Source of the DNA: Saccharibacillus endophyticus
GTDB taxonomy: Bacteria; Bacillota; Bacilli; Paenibacillales; Paenibacillaceae
Length of the DNA: 64,000 nucleotides
Assembly: GCF_013185185.1 (NCBI RefSeq)
Contig: NZ_JAAZWE010000006.1
Location: 248,001 to 312,000 of the forward strand
Direction: 5' to 3'
Shown: positions 1-7,061 of the stretch, in pieces
How the letters are laid out: every line of letters begins with the position of its first letter
Numbering within the stretch: position 1 is the first letter of the stretch
Notes under the pieces: generated by a model
Told to the model about the DNA's origin: nothing
The model's database searches: none
Seen by the model: the letters and a program-made list of their open reading frames with translations, nothing else
Program-made: the position numbers and the translations under genes

Positions 1-336
1 TCCGGCCAATTCTTGAAACGTGCTTGCGAAAAAGTAAAGAACGAACGCGCTGACTCCGAGCAGTCCCGGGAAAATCAATCCCGGAAGAAGCAACTCGATC
101 ACGACGCCCGCAAAGCCGATAAACAACAGCAAAGTCAGCATGATCGGCGTTGTCAGAAATTCGGAAGCATTAGCCAAAAATCCCGCTTGCTCCGGCGCCG
201 ATTCCGTTACGCCGGCAGCAGATGCCGAAGTTGCGAACGACGTTAAAACGATCAGCGGAATGCCGACCAGCCAAACGACGCCCCACAGCGCCGCAGCCAT
301 GCCTACCCACCATTTGGAACGCGCTTGTGTATCCAT
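1..336 (-). CDS. NfeD-family membrane protein (partial, C-terminus outside window)
   Basis: Only the first 112 residues are in the window; the gene runs off the left edge. The start ATG (334-336) follows a good GGAGGG ribosome-binding site. Visible are an N-terminal hydrophobic segment (about residues 10-35) and a second stretch with the NfeD-like pattern of glycine, glutamate and PGL/PGLLG turns (about residues 72-100). NfeD proteins are membrane proteins, often with a ClpP-like protease or OB-fold domain, that work with flotillin-type scaffolds. Lying downstream of rpsU and yqeY, it matches Bacillus yqeZ, so a floA-like gene may follow beyond the edge. Which NfeD subtype it is cannot be told without the C-terminus. 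Confidence 0.75.
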   Translation of the reverse strand, partial: MDTQARSKWWVGMAAALWGVVWLVGIPLIVLTSFATSASAAGVTESAPEQAGFLANASEFLTTPIMLTLLLFIGFAGVVIELLLPGLIFPGLLGVSAFVLYFFASTFQELAG

Positions 337-504
337 TAGGTTTCCCTCCTTCTTTTGAATGTTGTCACATGCACCCAAATCCATTCCGTCGGTTCCCTCT
401 GTTTGTACACATGCGAAAGTGTCTCAGTAATAGTATACGTGCATATCGGCCAGGCGTTTCAAAAAAATCCCGTTTTTCTTAAAAAAGTTGAAACCGCATA
501 ACAA

Positions 505-536
505 AAACGCCTTTCCGGGATTCCGGAAAGGCGTTT
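505..536 (-). terminator. Rho-independent terminator after yqeY
   Basis: Perfect 14-bp stem (505-518 with 523-536) with a GATT loop. On the minus strand it is followed by GTTTTTGTTAT, so it should end the rpsU-yqeY transcript before the nfeD-like gene. Confidence 0.85.
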
Positions 537-547
537 ATTTTGTTCGT

Positions 548-991
548 TTATTGCAGGTACTGCTGAACCACTTGGTTAACCAACTTCCCGTCGGCACGTC
601 CTTTGACTTTCGGCATCAGAGCGGCCATGACTTTGCCCATATCGGCTTTGGAAGAAGCACCGGTTTCCTGGATGGTCTGCTGTACAATGGCTTTAACTTC
701 TTCTTCAGCAAGCTGAGCGGGAAGGTATTCAGCAACAATAACGATCTCGGCTTCGACAGTCTCGGCCAAATCGTCACGACCTGCTTTTTTAAACTCTTGG
801 AGGGAATCTTTGCGCTGCTTGATTTCACGACTCAGAATATCAAGCACTTCTGCGTCATCCAAAGTCCGCTTCAAATCGATCTCCTGATTCTTGACCGTTG
901 CGCGAATCATTCGTATGGTCGAGAGTTTGAATTTATCCTTACTCCGCATGGCTTGTTTCATATCTTCGTTCAATCGTTCGCTAAGATTCAT
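548..991 (-). CDS. yqeY: GatB/YqeY domain-containing protein
   Basis: A 147-residue protein that aligns by eye over its full length with the YqeY family, which resembles the C-terminal tail domain of the GatB amidotransferase subunit. It opens MNLSERLNEDMKQAMR, has the family's IRMIRATVKN segment near residue 26, and ends in the KGRADGKLVNQVVQQYL motif. The precise function is unknown; a tRNA-binding or amidotransferase-related role is inferred from the GatB similarity. The start is preceded by AGGAGG. It is co-oriented with rpsU, as in Bacillus, but the 178-nt gap between them is filled by three tandem hairpins (1015-1166). Confidence 0.93.
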   Translation of the reverse strand: MNLSERLNEDMKQAMRSKDKFKLSTIRMIRATVKNQEIDLKRTLDDAEVLDILSREIKQRKDSLQEFKKAGRDDLAETVEAEIVIVAEYLPAQLAEEEVKAIVQQTIQETGASSKADMGKVMAALMPKVKGRADGKLVNQVVQQYLQ

Positions 992-1014
992 TTAAAATAA
1001 AGCCTCCTACTGGT

Positions 1015-1166
1015 GATGTGTTTATCGCCGAAAGCTTCGGCAAAGGATACCTAAAACACATCTTTAGTGATGTGTTTATCGCCGAAAAATTCGGCAAGGG
1101 GTACCTAAAACACATCTTGGTGATGTGTCTGTTGTCGAAAAAATCGACAAACGAAAAAAACACACC
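1015..1166 (-). repeat. Three tandem nested hairpins between rpsU and yqeY
   Basis: Three copies with a period of 53-54 bp: 1015-1062, 1069-1116 and 1122-1166. Each has an outer stem (GATGTGTTT with AAACACATC in copies 1 and 2) and an inner stem (TTGCCGAA with TTCGGCGA). Copy 3 has changed both sides of the inner stem (TTGTCGA with TCGACAA), so base pairing is kept while sequence is not. The array starts 3 nt after the rpsU stop codon and ends just before the yqeY ribosome-binding site. It is probably an mRNA element; no terminator-type U run follows. Confidence 0.8.
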
Positions 1167-1169
1167 TAT

Positions 1170-1343
1170 TTAGAACTTTCTTTTGCGAGCAGCCTCAGAC
1201 TTTTTCTTGCGCTTTACGCTAGGCTTCTCATAATGCTTGCGCTTTTTGACTTCCGCCAGTACGCCGTCTTTTGCAATAGAGCGTTTAAAGCGGCGAAGAG
1301 CAGCATCAATAGTCTCATTTTTGCGAACTTTAGTTTCAGACAC
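1170..1343 (-). CDS. rpsU: 30S ribosomal protein S21
   Basis: A 57-residue, very basic protein starting at GTG (1341-1343) behind a GGAGGGAGGGG ribosome-binding region. It reads [19 protein letters not shown] and then a lysine/arginine-rich tail ending AARKRKF, the S21 signature. S21 binds the platform of the 30S subunit near the anti-Shine-Dalgarno sequence of 16S rRNA and assists initiation. The length matches the family. A consensus sigma-A promoter lies about 60 nt upstream. It is the first gene of the rpsU-yqeY unit, and the GTG start makes it easy to overlook. Confidence 0.97.
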   Translation of the reverse strand: MSETKVRKNETIDAALRRFKRSIAKDGVLAEVKKRKHYEKPSVKRKKKSEAARKRKF

Positions 1344-1401
1344 CAGTTTCCCCTCCCTCCGACCAGACCGTCCAAGAGCATAACACGGTTAATCAACTTT
1401 C

Positions 1402-1431
1402 ATTATAGGCGAAAATTAAACCCCGTGTCAA
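1402..1431 (-). promoter_or_regulatory. Sigma-A promoter of rpsU
   Basis: On the minus strand a perfect TTGACA (1426-1431) and a perfect TATAAT (1402-1407) are 18 bp apart, about 60 nt upstream of the rpsU GTG. Confidence 0.88.
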
Positions 1432-1536
1432 TGCTTATAAAAAAGGTTATACGGATATATTCGTACATCTGCCTGTTCTTGCCTCGGTTGCTTGAACGGC
1501 TATCCGTTACAGGCATGGTTCAGGCTTTTCGCCTGC

Positions 1537-1899
1537 TTATTCGTGGGATCCGGAAATTCCGGTCAGTGCGCCGAGTTTGGCACCGCCAAGCAAATGGAAA
1601 TGCAGATGCGGCACCGTCTGACCGCCGTCGGAACCGCAGTTGTTGATCACCCGATACCCGCTCTCCGCGATGCCGAGTTCTTGAGCCAGTTGTACGGCTA
1701 CCTGATGAATTTCTCCGATTACGGCCAAATCCGCTTGTTCGATCTCGTTCAATGAAGGGATCGGTTTTTTGGGCACGATCAATACATGCACGGGAGCCGC
1801 AGGCTGAATATCGTGAAAAGCATAAATCCGCTCATTCTCGAACACTTTTTTGCTTGGGATACTGCCTTCGATAATTTTGCTGAAAATCGTCTCGCTCAT
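1537..1899 (-). CDS. Histidine triad (HIT) nucleotide-binding protein
   Basis: A 120-residue Hint-type protein. The start chosen is the ATG at 1897-1899, with GAGGAGG just upstream; the reading frame stays open further upstream but only through the leader. Residues MSETIFSKIIEGSIPS open the fold, and the catalytic triad motif VPHLHFHLLGG sits near residue 100. Family members hydrolyse purine nucleoside phosphoramidates and AMP-lysine adducts. The gene lies just upstream of rpsU on the same strand, an order I recall from other Paenibacillaceae. The structured RNA candidate at 2027-2291 ends about 130 nt upstream of this start. Confidence 0.93.
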   Translation of the reverse strand: MSETIFSKIIEGSIPSKKVFENERIYAFHDIQPAAPVHVLIVPKKPIPSLNEIEQADLAVIGEIHQVAVQLAQELGIAESGYRVINNCGSDGGQTVPHLHFHLLGGAKLGALTGISGSHE

Positions 1900-2026
1900 G
1901 CGGGTTCCTCCTCGTCTGTTCGGCGGCGGCCATTCGACACGACGGGAATCGTGCAGCCGTTCACCGTGAAATGCTGAATTCCTTAAGCTTACCTTATTCA
2001 TTGTACAAACAAACACAAAAAAAGAC

Positions 2027-2291
2027 AAAAAAAAAGAAGCACCCTGCAAATTCCAAAAGGATCTGCATACTTGAACGACGATCCGGCAGCTTGACCAACC
2101 ATAAGCAGGGTTTACGTTCGCCTGAAACGCACACGCTTTAGGTGCGCTTCCGTTGGAGACTTCGTACACGCTTTAGGTACGAAATCTCAGGCGGACGTAA
2201 CCTTACGTTTAATTTGGTCAAGCTACCAGGCCAGGCTTCGGAAAAACCTGAGAAAAATCGCGGTTCGGGGTGCTTCTCATATGATGTCGGC
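2027..2291 (-). ncRNA. Unidentified structured RNA of about 265 nt
   Basis: On the minus strand a long rod-like fold is closed by a 9-bp terminal helix (2268-2276 with 2036-2044) followed at once by nine U residues (2035-2027), a terminator-like end. Inside are a 14-bp helix (2214-2227 with 2085-2098) and a 12-bp helix (2187-2198 with 2114-2125). The 12-bp helix encloses two neighbouring hairpins (2158-2186 and 2125-2149), whose 9-nt apical loops are identical (CTAAAGCGT). Two side hairpins lie at 2059-2084 and about 2232-2250. An extended -10 (TGTTATAAT) is at 2299-2304. I do not recognise it as 6S, SRP, RNase P or tmRNA: it lacks their signature motifs. Confidence 0.65.
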
Positions 2292-2298
2292 TGACTGT

Positions 2299-2307
2299 AT
2301 TATAACA
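2299..2307 (-). promoter_or_regulatory. Extended -10 promoter of the structured RNA
   Basis: Minus-strand TGTTATAAT: a perfect TATAAT (2299-2304) with an upstream TG. No good -35 is seen at 16-18 bp. Initiation would fall near 2291, about 15 nt before the terminal helix. Confidence 0.55.
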
Positions 2308-2350
2308 ACGACTTGAATCTGTCTCTGTGATTGAAATCACGTACTTCGTA

Positions 2351-5300
2351 TTACATTTTCTCCAAAACAACCTTTGAGCCTGCACCCGCATGGTCTGCCG
2401 GTTGGACAACAAGCCTTCTCGGCAAGCGGGCACGCAGCTCTTGCACGTGACTGATGACACCGACCGACAATCGGTCGTTATGCAGATGCTCTAACGAAGT
2501 GATTACGGTATCCAACAGCTCGGGATCGAGCGTGCCGAACCCTTCGTCCAGGAAAAAGAACTGAAGCGGATATTCGCCGCGCAGCTGAATCTGTGCGGAC
2601 AAAGCAAGCGCAAGCGATAGCGAAGTCAGGAAAGTTTCGCCGCCCGACAATGTCGATACGGGTCTTCTTACGCCGCCGTTGGCATCGTCGCATATGACGA
2701 AACCGCCGTTGGAGTCGACTTCGAGCGAATAACGCTGTTTAGTCAGGAAGCGTAATCGGTTCGAAGCTGCCCGACTGATCTGAATCAACTGCTCTTCGGC
2801 CACATATTCCACAAAGGCATTCCCGCGGAAACAGGTCTGAAGCCGGGATAGACGATCCAATTCCGAGGAAGTCTCCACGCGCGCGGCTTCCAATTCGCTC
2901 CAACGCCCATGTCTTGCCGACACGTCTTCCAAATCCCGCTGCGCACGAGCTCGGCCTGCAAGGGCTTCTTCGTCGAGGCGTCGCGCTTCTTCCAATCGAG
3001 CCGCGCAGTCTGCCCACTGTTCTTCCGAAAGTTGAACACCTTCCAGCAGCGTTTCCAACTCCCGCAAACGAGCGGACCACTCGCGCTCGCGCTCGCGGTG
3101 ATGTTGTACGCGGCGCTCAGCTTCTGTAATTTCATCGACAGCCATCCGGGATGACTCGGCCTCCTGCTCGGTTGCAAATAAAGAGGCAGACAAGGCTTCG
3201 TTCCAAGAGGCTTCCGCTGCGCTCGCATGCTCCGCCGCAGAAACGACCGCTTGCTCCGCCGCAGCCGAAGCATTTGCAGCGAGCTGCCAGGCTTCGCGTG
3301 CCGACTCCAGATCAAGGCGCGTTTGCTGCGCCGCCTGGCGCAGGCTTTGCAGCCGTTCCGTCGCTTCGCGCAGAAGCTCGGCAACCGACGCTCCCCCGGA
3401 GACTTCATTCAGACGCAGCTCTTTTTCCTTGAGCAGCTCCGATCGGCCTTCGGCTTGAGCGGTAAACTGAACGAGACTCCGTTCCGCTTCGGTTGAAGCT
3501 TCTTCGTGAGATTTTAGCGTTTCTTCCATTCCGCGAATGACGGGCACGCTTTTTTCCAGACGCTGCTTCAACTCTTCCGCCTGCGTATCGCGGCTGCGAA
3601 CGTCTTCGCGCCGACGCTCCAATTCGTCCCGGCGAAGCTTGGCGAAAGAAGCTTTCCAACGCTCTTCGGCTTCGCTTAGCCGCTGCTCCAATTCGTTTAA
3701 GCGCTCGGTTGCGCGCTGACGTTGGCGCGCCGCGCCGTCCAGGCGGATGCGGGGGGCTTCCGCCCCTCGGGCGGAAGCCGCGTAAGCGCGCTCGGCGTCT
3801 CTTGCCCGGCCTTCGAGCTGCGCGGAATCGCGCTCGAAGGCTTGGGCCGCAGCCTGCAAGCGGACGAATTCGTCCGCGCGGGCCTGCGGCGGCAGAGGGA
3901 TCGCCGAGGCACGCGGCGAGCCGGGATCGGAGCCGGCCGCGGCGAGGGGCGGCTCGGGGTTGCCCTGCGCGGATCCGGGCGCAGGGGTTCCGGCTTCCGC
4001 CTGCGCGGCGGCGGAAGCGCCCGGTTCCTGCGCAAGTTCCTCGCGCAGGCGCCGGGCCAGGGCTTCGCTGCCCTGCCGCAGGCGGGCGGCGGCGAGGCGC
4101 AGCTCGCGCGCGCCGAGCTGTTGGGCGCGCAGGGGTTCGAGCTCCGCCGCGGCTTCGGCGGCGGAAGGATCTTCGCCCGCGGGCAGCGGGTGATGCGTCG
4201 CTCCGCAGACCGGACACGGGTCGCCTTCGTTCAAGGCTTGCGACAGCTCCGCGGCCATGCGGTGTCTCGCATGTTCAAGACCTGCATGCTCCAGACGCCG
4301 CTCCTCTGTCGCCAAAGCTTCGAGCCAATCGGATAGCTCCGCCTCGAAAGCGTGCAACGCTTGACTTTGAGCATGCGCCTGATCGGCGAAACACTCCAGT
4401 TCTTTTCGGCAGGATTGCTCCTGCTCGCGCCCTGCCGCAAGTTCCGTTTCGGCGTCCTTTTCCTGACGCTGCGCTTCTTCCAAGTCTCGGCGGATTCCCG
4501 GAAGCTGTTCTTCCAGACTCGCCATGGAATCCGCAAGGCGCCCTGCGGATTCCAATTCTGCCCGATCGGCGCTGCGAACTTCGCAGGCGTCCAGCTTTTC
4601 CTGCAAATCCGTCCGCAGTTGATTGGCCTGCTCCAGTTTGCGCCGAAGATCGTCGGCATCTTGCCGCGCGCGTTGAAGACGCGAAGCGGCTTCGTTACGA
4701 CCGCGCTCGAGGCGTTCGCTTTCGTCGCGCAGCGTTTTCAACTCTTGCTCAAGCTGAAGTCCCTGCTCCAACTCCGCCGTGCGGCGCAGCAGCCGGGGTT
4801 CTGTGCTTGTTAAAGCTTCGCGTGCTTGGTTCTCCGCCGAAATTGCACCGTCGGCACGGCTTTTCGCTTCGTCCAAAGCAATACGCAAACGCTGCGCGCC
4901 GGCCGTTAGCTCATTCGAACGGACTGCCGCCGCGCGGAAACGCTCCAGCGTCGGCAGCAGCAGCGCCGAAGCTCTTCCCCGTTCGGCCCGAATCTGAAGC
5001 TCGCGTACCGATTCATCGCGACTTCGAAGCTCTTCCAGCGTCGCCGACACCCGGTCGCGTTCGCCCGCATGTTCGCGAACGCGGGCTAGTTTGTTGTGCT
5101 CGGCGGTAACCGCATCGAGCGACTTTCGTTGTTTCCCCGCTAAAACGGACGCTTCTGACAACTGCTTCTCGGCTTCTTCCACGGCTTCGGCGGAAGCGAG
5201 TCCGAGACCCTGCTGCTCGGCCTCGACTGCACGCAGCGAGCCCTCGGTATCGCGAGTACGCTTGTTCAGCTTTTGAATAAGCCGATCCCCGTATTGTTCC

Positions 5301-5830
5301 AAGTGGAACAGACGCTGAAGCATCTGCCGCCGATCGCTGCCTTTCAGCGATAAAAATTCCGCGAATTTGCCTTGCGGCAGCACGACCGCGCGCGTGAAGT
5401 CGTCCATTTTCAGTCCGATGCGTTCTTCGACAGCACGCGTCACGTCCGCCAGTTTATCCGCAACGACATCGTCGCCTTCCGGCTTGACTTCGATAAACCG
5501 GCTCAACGTATTGCTGACGGACACTTCTCCCGTACGTTTAAAACGACGTTCGACCCGGAACCGACGGACGCCGGCCGAAGATTCCAGCTCGAACGTAAAG
5601 GAGACGAACAAGGTATCTTCGGAATGGTTCATAATGCCTTGCGTACCTCCGTAGGCACGCTCGACTTTGCCGTACATCGCCAGCGTGATCGCATCCAATA
5701 CGGTGGATTTCCCGCTTCCGGTCGGTCCGAAAATGCCGAACAAGCCGGTCTCGCACAACTCGGTAAAATCGACTTCCTGCGCTTCGCGATAACTTTGCAG
5801 ACCCGATAATTTAAGCGTGATCGGCTTCAT
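2351..5830 (-). CDS. sbcC: Exonuclease SbcCD subunit C (SMC-like ATPase)
   Basis: An 1159-residue Rad50/SbcC protein. The N-terminal Walker A is GPTGSGKSTVLDAI (about residue 35). Long coiled coils flank the zinc hook CPVC (residues 539-542). The C-terminal half carries the ABC signature LSGGETFLTSLSLALALS and Walker B FFLDEGFGTLD. With SbcD it forms the ATP-dependent nuclease that opens hairpins and processes DNA ends. Its ATG overlaps the sbcD stop by 4 nt, so the two are translationally coupled. Odd feature: directly after the hook, about residues 547-704, the protein is Ala/Pro/Gly-rich low complexity, encoded by markedly GC-rich DNA (about 3720-4190), unlike the rest of the gene. Confidence 0.96.
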   Translation of the reverse strand: MKPITLKLSGLQSYREAQEVDFTELCETGLFGIFGPTGSGKSTVLDAITLAMYGKVERAYGGTQGIMNHSEDTLFVSFTFELESSAGVRRFRVERRFKRTGEVSVSNTLSRFIEVKPEGDDVVADKLADVTRAVEERIGLKMDDFTRAVVLPQGKFAEFLSLKGSDRRQMLQRLFHLEQYGDRLIQKLNKRTRDTEGSLRAVEAEQQGLGLASAEAVEEAEKQLSEASVLAGKQRKSLDAVTAEHNKLARVREHAGERDRVSATLEELRSRDESVRELQIRAERGRASALLLPTLERFRAAAVRSNELTAGAQRLRIALDEAKSRADGAISAENQAREALTSTEPRLLRRTAELEQGLQLEQELKTLRDESERLERGRNEAASRLQRARQDADDLRRKLEQANQLRTDLQEKLDACEVRSADRAELESAGRLADSMASLEEQLPGIRRDLEEAQRQEKDAETELAAGREQEQSCRKELECFADQAHAQSQALHAFEAELSDWLEALATEERRLEHAGLEHARHRMAAELSQALNEGDPCPVCGATHHPLPAGEDPSAAEAAAELEPLRAQQLGARELRLAAARLRQGSEALARRLREELAQEPGASAAAQAEAGTPAPGSAQGNPEPPLAAAGSDPGSPRASAIPLPPQARADEFVRLQAAAQAFERDSAQLEGRARDAERAYAASARGAEAPRIRLDGAARQRQRATERLNELEQRLSEAEERWKASFAKLRRDELERRREDVRSRDTQAEELKQRLEKSVPVIRGMEETLKSHEEASTEAERSLVQFTAQAEGRSELLKEKELRLNEVSGGASVAELLREATERLQSLRQAAQQTRLDLESAREAWQLAANASAAAEQAVVSAAEHASAAEASWNEALSASLFATEQEAESSRMAVDEITEAERRVQHHREREREWSARLRELETLLEGVQLSEEQWADCAARLEEARRLDEEALAGRARAQRDLEDVSARHGRWSELEAARVETSSELDRLSRLQTCFRGNAFVEYVAEEQLIQISRAASNRLRFLTKQRYSLEVDSNGGFVICDDANGGVRRPVSTLSGGETFLTSLSLALALSAQIQLRGEYPLQFFFLDEGFGTLDPELLDTVITSLEHLHNDRLSVGVISHVQELRARLPRRLVVQPADHAGAGSKVVLEKM

Positions 5831-7014
5831 TCGCTTTCGCTCCCTTCCACGGCGGAATCCCGATCTTCGGAAGCCAGTTCCATAAACAAAGTCACCATCG
5901 CATCATCAGGCTCCGCGCCGCCCGTCTGTTTGCGATAAAAGGTTTTGAACAACTCGTGCATGGGCAACCGCACGCGCTCTTCGGGCATATCCGCCTGTTC
6001 AAGCTGCGGATATACGGGACGGATATGAACGAGTCCTTCGCAGGTTTTTCGCAGCGACTGGATATCGCCGAGGGACATCGCTTCGGTCAACGTGATTTTA
6101 AGATCGATGAACGCTCCCGCATCCCGGCCTTCTTCCAACCATCCGTATACCTGCGCAAGGCCTTCTTTCGCATTCCATTCCACAAGCTGCCGTCCGCACG
6201 ATAAATAAATCTCTTCGATCTTAGGCTCTTTGCCGGGTTCGATATCCATCAGCATGACCGACTTGGCCTGTCCCGCTTCGGAAAAGCTGTAAGCAATAGG
6301 CGAGCCGCTATACCGAATGATGCCTTCGCCTTTGACCGATTGCGGACGGTGCAAATGCCCCAGCGCCGTATACTGCGCGCCGCAGGCCAACGCCGACGGA
6401 TCGACCGTATATGCGCCTCCGACTTGAATCGGACGCTCCGAATCGGACTCAAGCCCGCCGAGCACATAGATATGGCTCATCGCCAAATTGACCGTTTTCG
6501 GCGAAAAATCGGCGGCCAGCTTGCGCATCAACATTCCCACGCGCTCGCTGTACGCCCGACGCAGCAGCGTTTCGTCCGTACCGTCGATCGTCAACAGCTC
6601 GTTGAGGCGCGCTTCCGACGGATAAGGAAGAGCCGCAACGATCGCACGCTCTCCCGTTCGCGCCACGTCGAGCGCGAGCGCTTTTTCCGTCGGCAATCCG
6701 ATCAAAGATATTCCGCTGTCTTTGACCAGCGGACGCACCGATGCGACCCGTTCCGGGTGATCGTGATTACCGGCGATCGCCGCAAGTTGGCAGCCTTCTG
6801 CCCGAATTCGGGCTACGCTTTCGTAAAAAAGCTGTTCGGCGGCGGCCGGAGGATTGACGGTATCGTACACGTCGCCCGCCATCAAGATCAGATCGACCTT
6901 TTCCCGCCGAACGATCTCCACCAGCTCTTCCATGAATTTTTCCTGTTCTTCGAATCGGCTTCGGCCTTCCAGCGTTTTGCCCAGATGCCAGTCCGCCGTA
7001 TGCAGCACGCGCAT
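5827..7014 (-). CDS. sbcD: Exonuclease SbcCD subunit D (Mre11-like nuclease)
   Basis: A 395-residue metallophosphoesterase starting at MRVLHTADWHLGK (ATG 7012-7014, with GAGGAAGGGG upstream). Metal-binding motifs are visible: TADWHLG (residues 6-12), AGDVYD (near 50) and GNHDHPERV (near 85). It is the nuclease subunit that docks on the SbcC ATPase heads to cut DNA ends and hairpins. It lies 47 nt downstream of addA and overlaps sbcC by 4 nt, so addB-addA-sbcD-sbcC looks like one end-processing operon. The frame is open further upstream inside the addA tail, but the conserved N-terminus fixes this start. Confidence 0.96.
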   Translation of the reverse strand: MRVLHTADWHLGKTLEGRSRFEEQEKFMEELVEIVRREKVDLILMAGDVYDTVNPPAAAEQLFYESVARIRAEGCQLAAIAGNHDHPERVASVRPLVKDSGISLIGLPTEKALALDVARTGERAIVAALPYPSEARLNELLTIDGTDETLLRRAYSERVGMLMRKLAADFSPKTVNLAMSHIYVLGGLESDSERPIQVGGAYTVDPSALACGAQYTALGHLHRPQSVKGEGIIRYSGSPIAYSFSEAGQAKSVMLMDIEPGKEPKIEEIYLSCGRQLVEWNAKEGLAQVYGWLEEGRDAGAFIDLKITLTEAMSLGDIQSLRKTCEGLVHIRPVYPQLEQADMPEERVRLPMHELFKTFYRKQTGGAEPDDAMVTLFMELASEDRDSAVEGSESE

Positions 7015-7061
7015 GTTTCGCGCCCCTTCCTCTATATCCGTCTCTATCGCTACCGGTATCT

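Noticed and set aside
981-1163. 60-codon minus-strand frame over the tandem hairpins
   Set aside because: Its repeated peptide only reflects the repeats; it overlaps the yqeY ribosome-binding site and lacks its own.
1015-1166. Repeat-spacer array resembling a mini CRISPR
   Set aside because: Repeats are directly adjacent with 5-6-nt gaps, no unique spacers of 30 nt, no cas genes, and each unit is itself a hairpin.
2027-2291. 6S RNA, SRP RNA or RNase P RNA identity for the structured RNA
   Set aside because: No central 6S bubble, no GGAAGGAAGCAGC-like SRP tip and no RNase P core motifs; the architecture of twin equal-loop hairpins differs.
3709-5109. 466-codon plus-strand frame opposite sbcC
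   Set aside because: Arg/Pro/Ala-rich reading of the GC-rich antisense strand; no ribosome-binding site.
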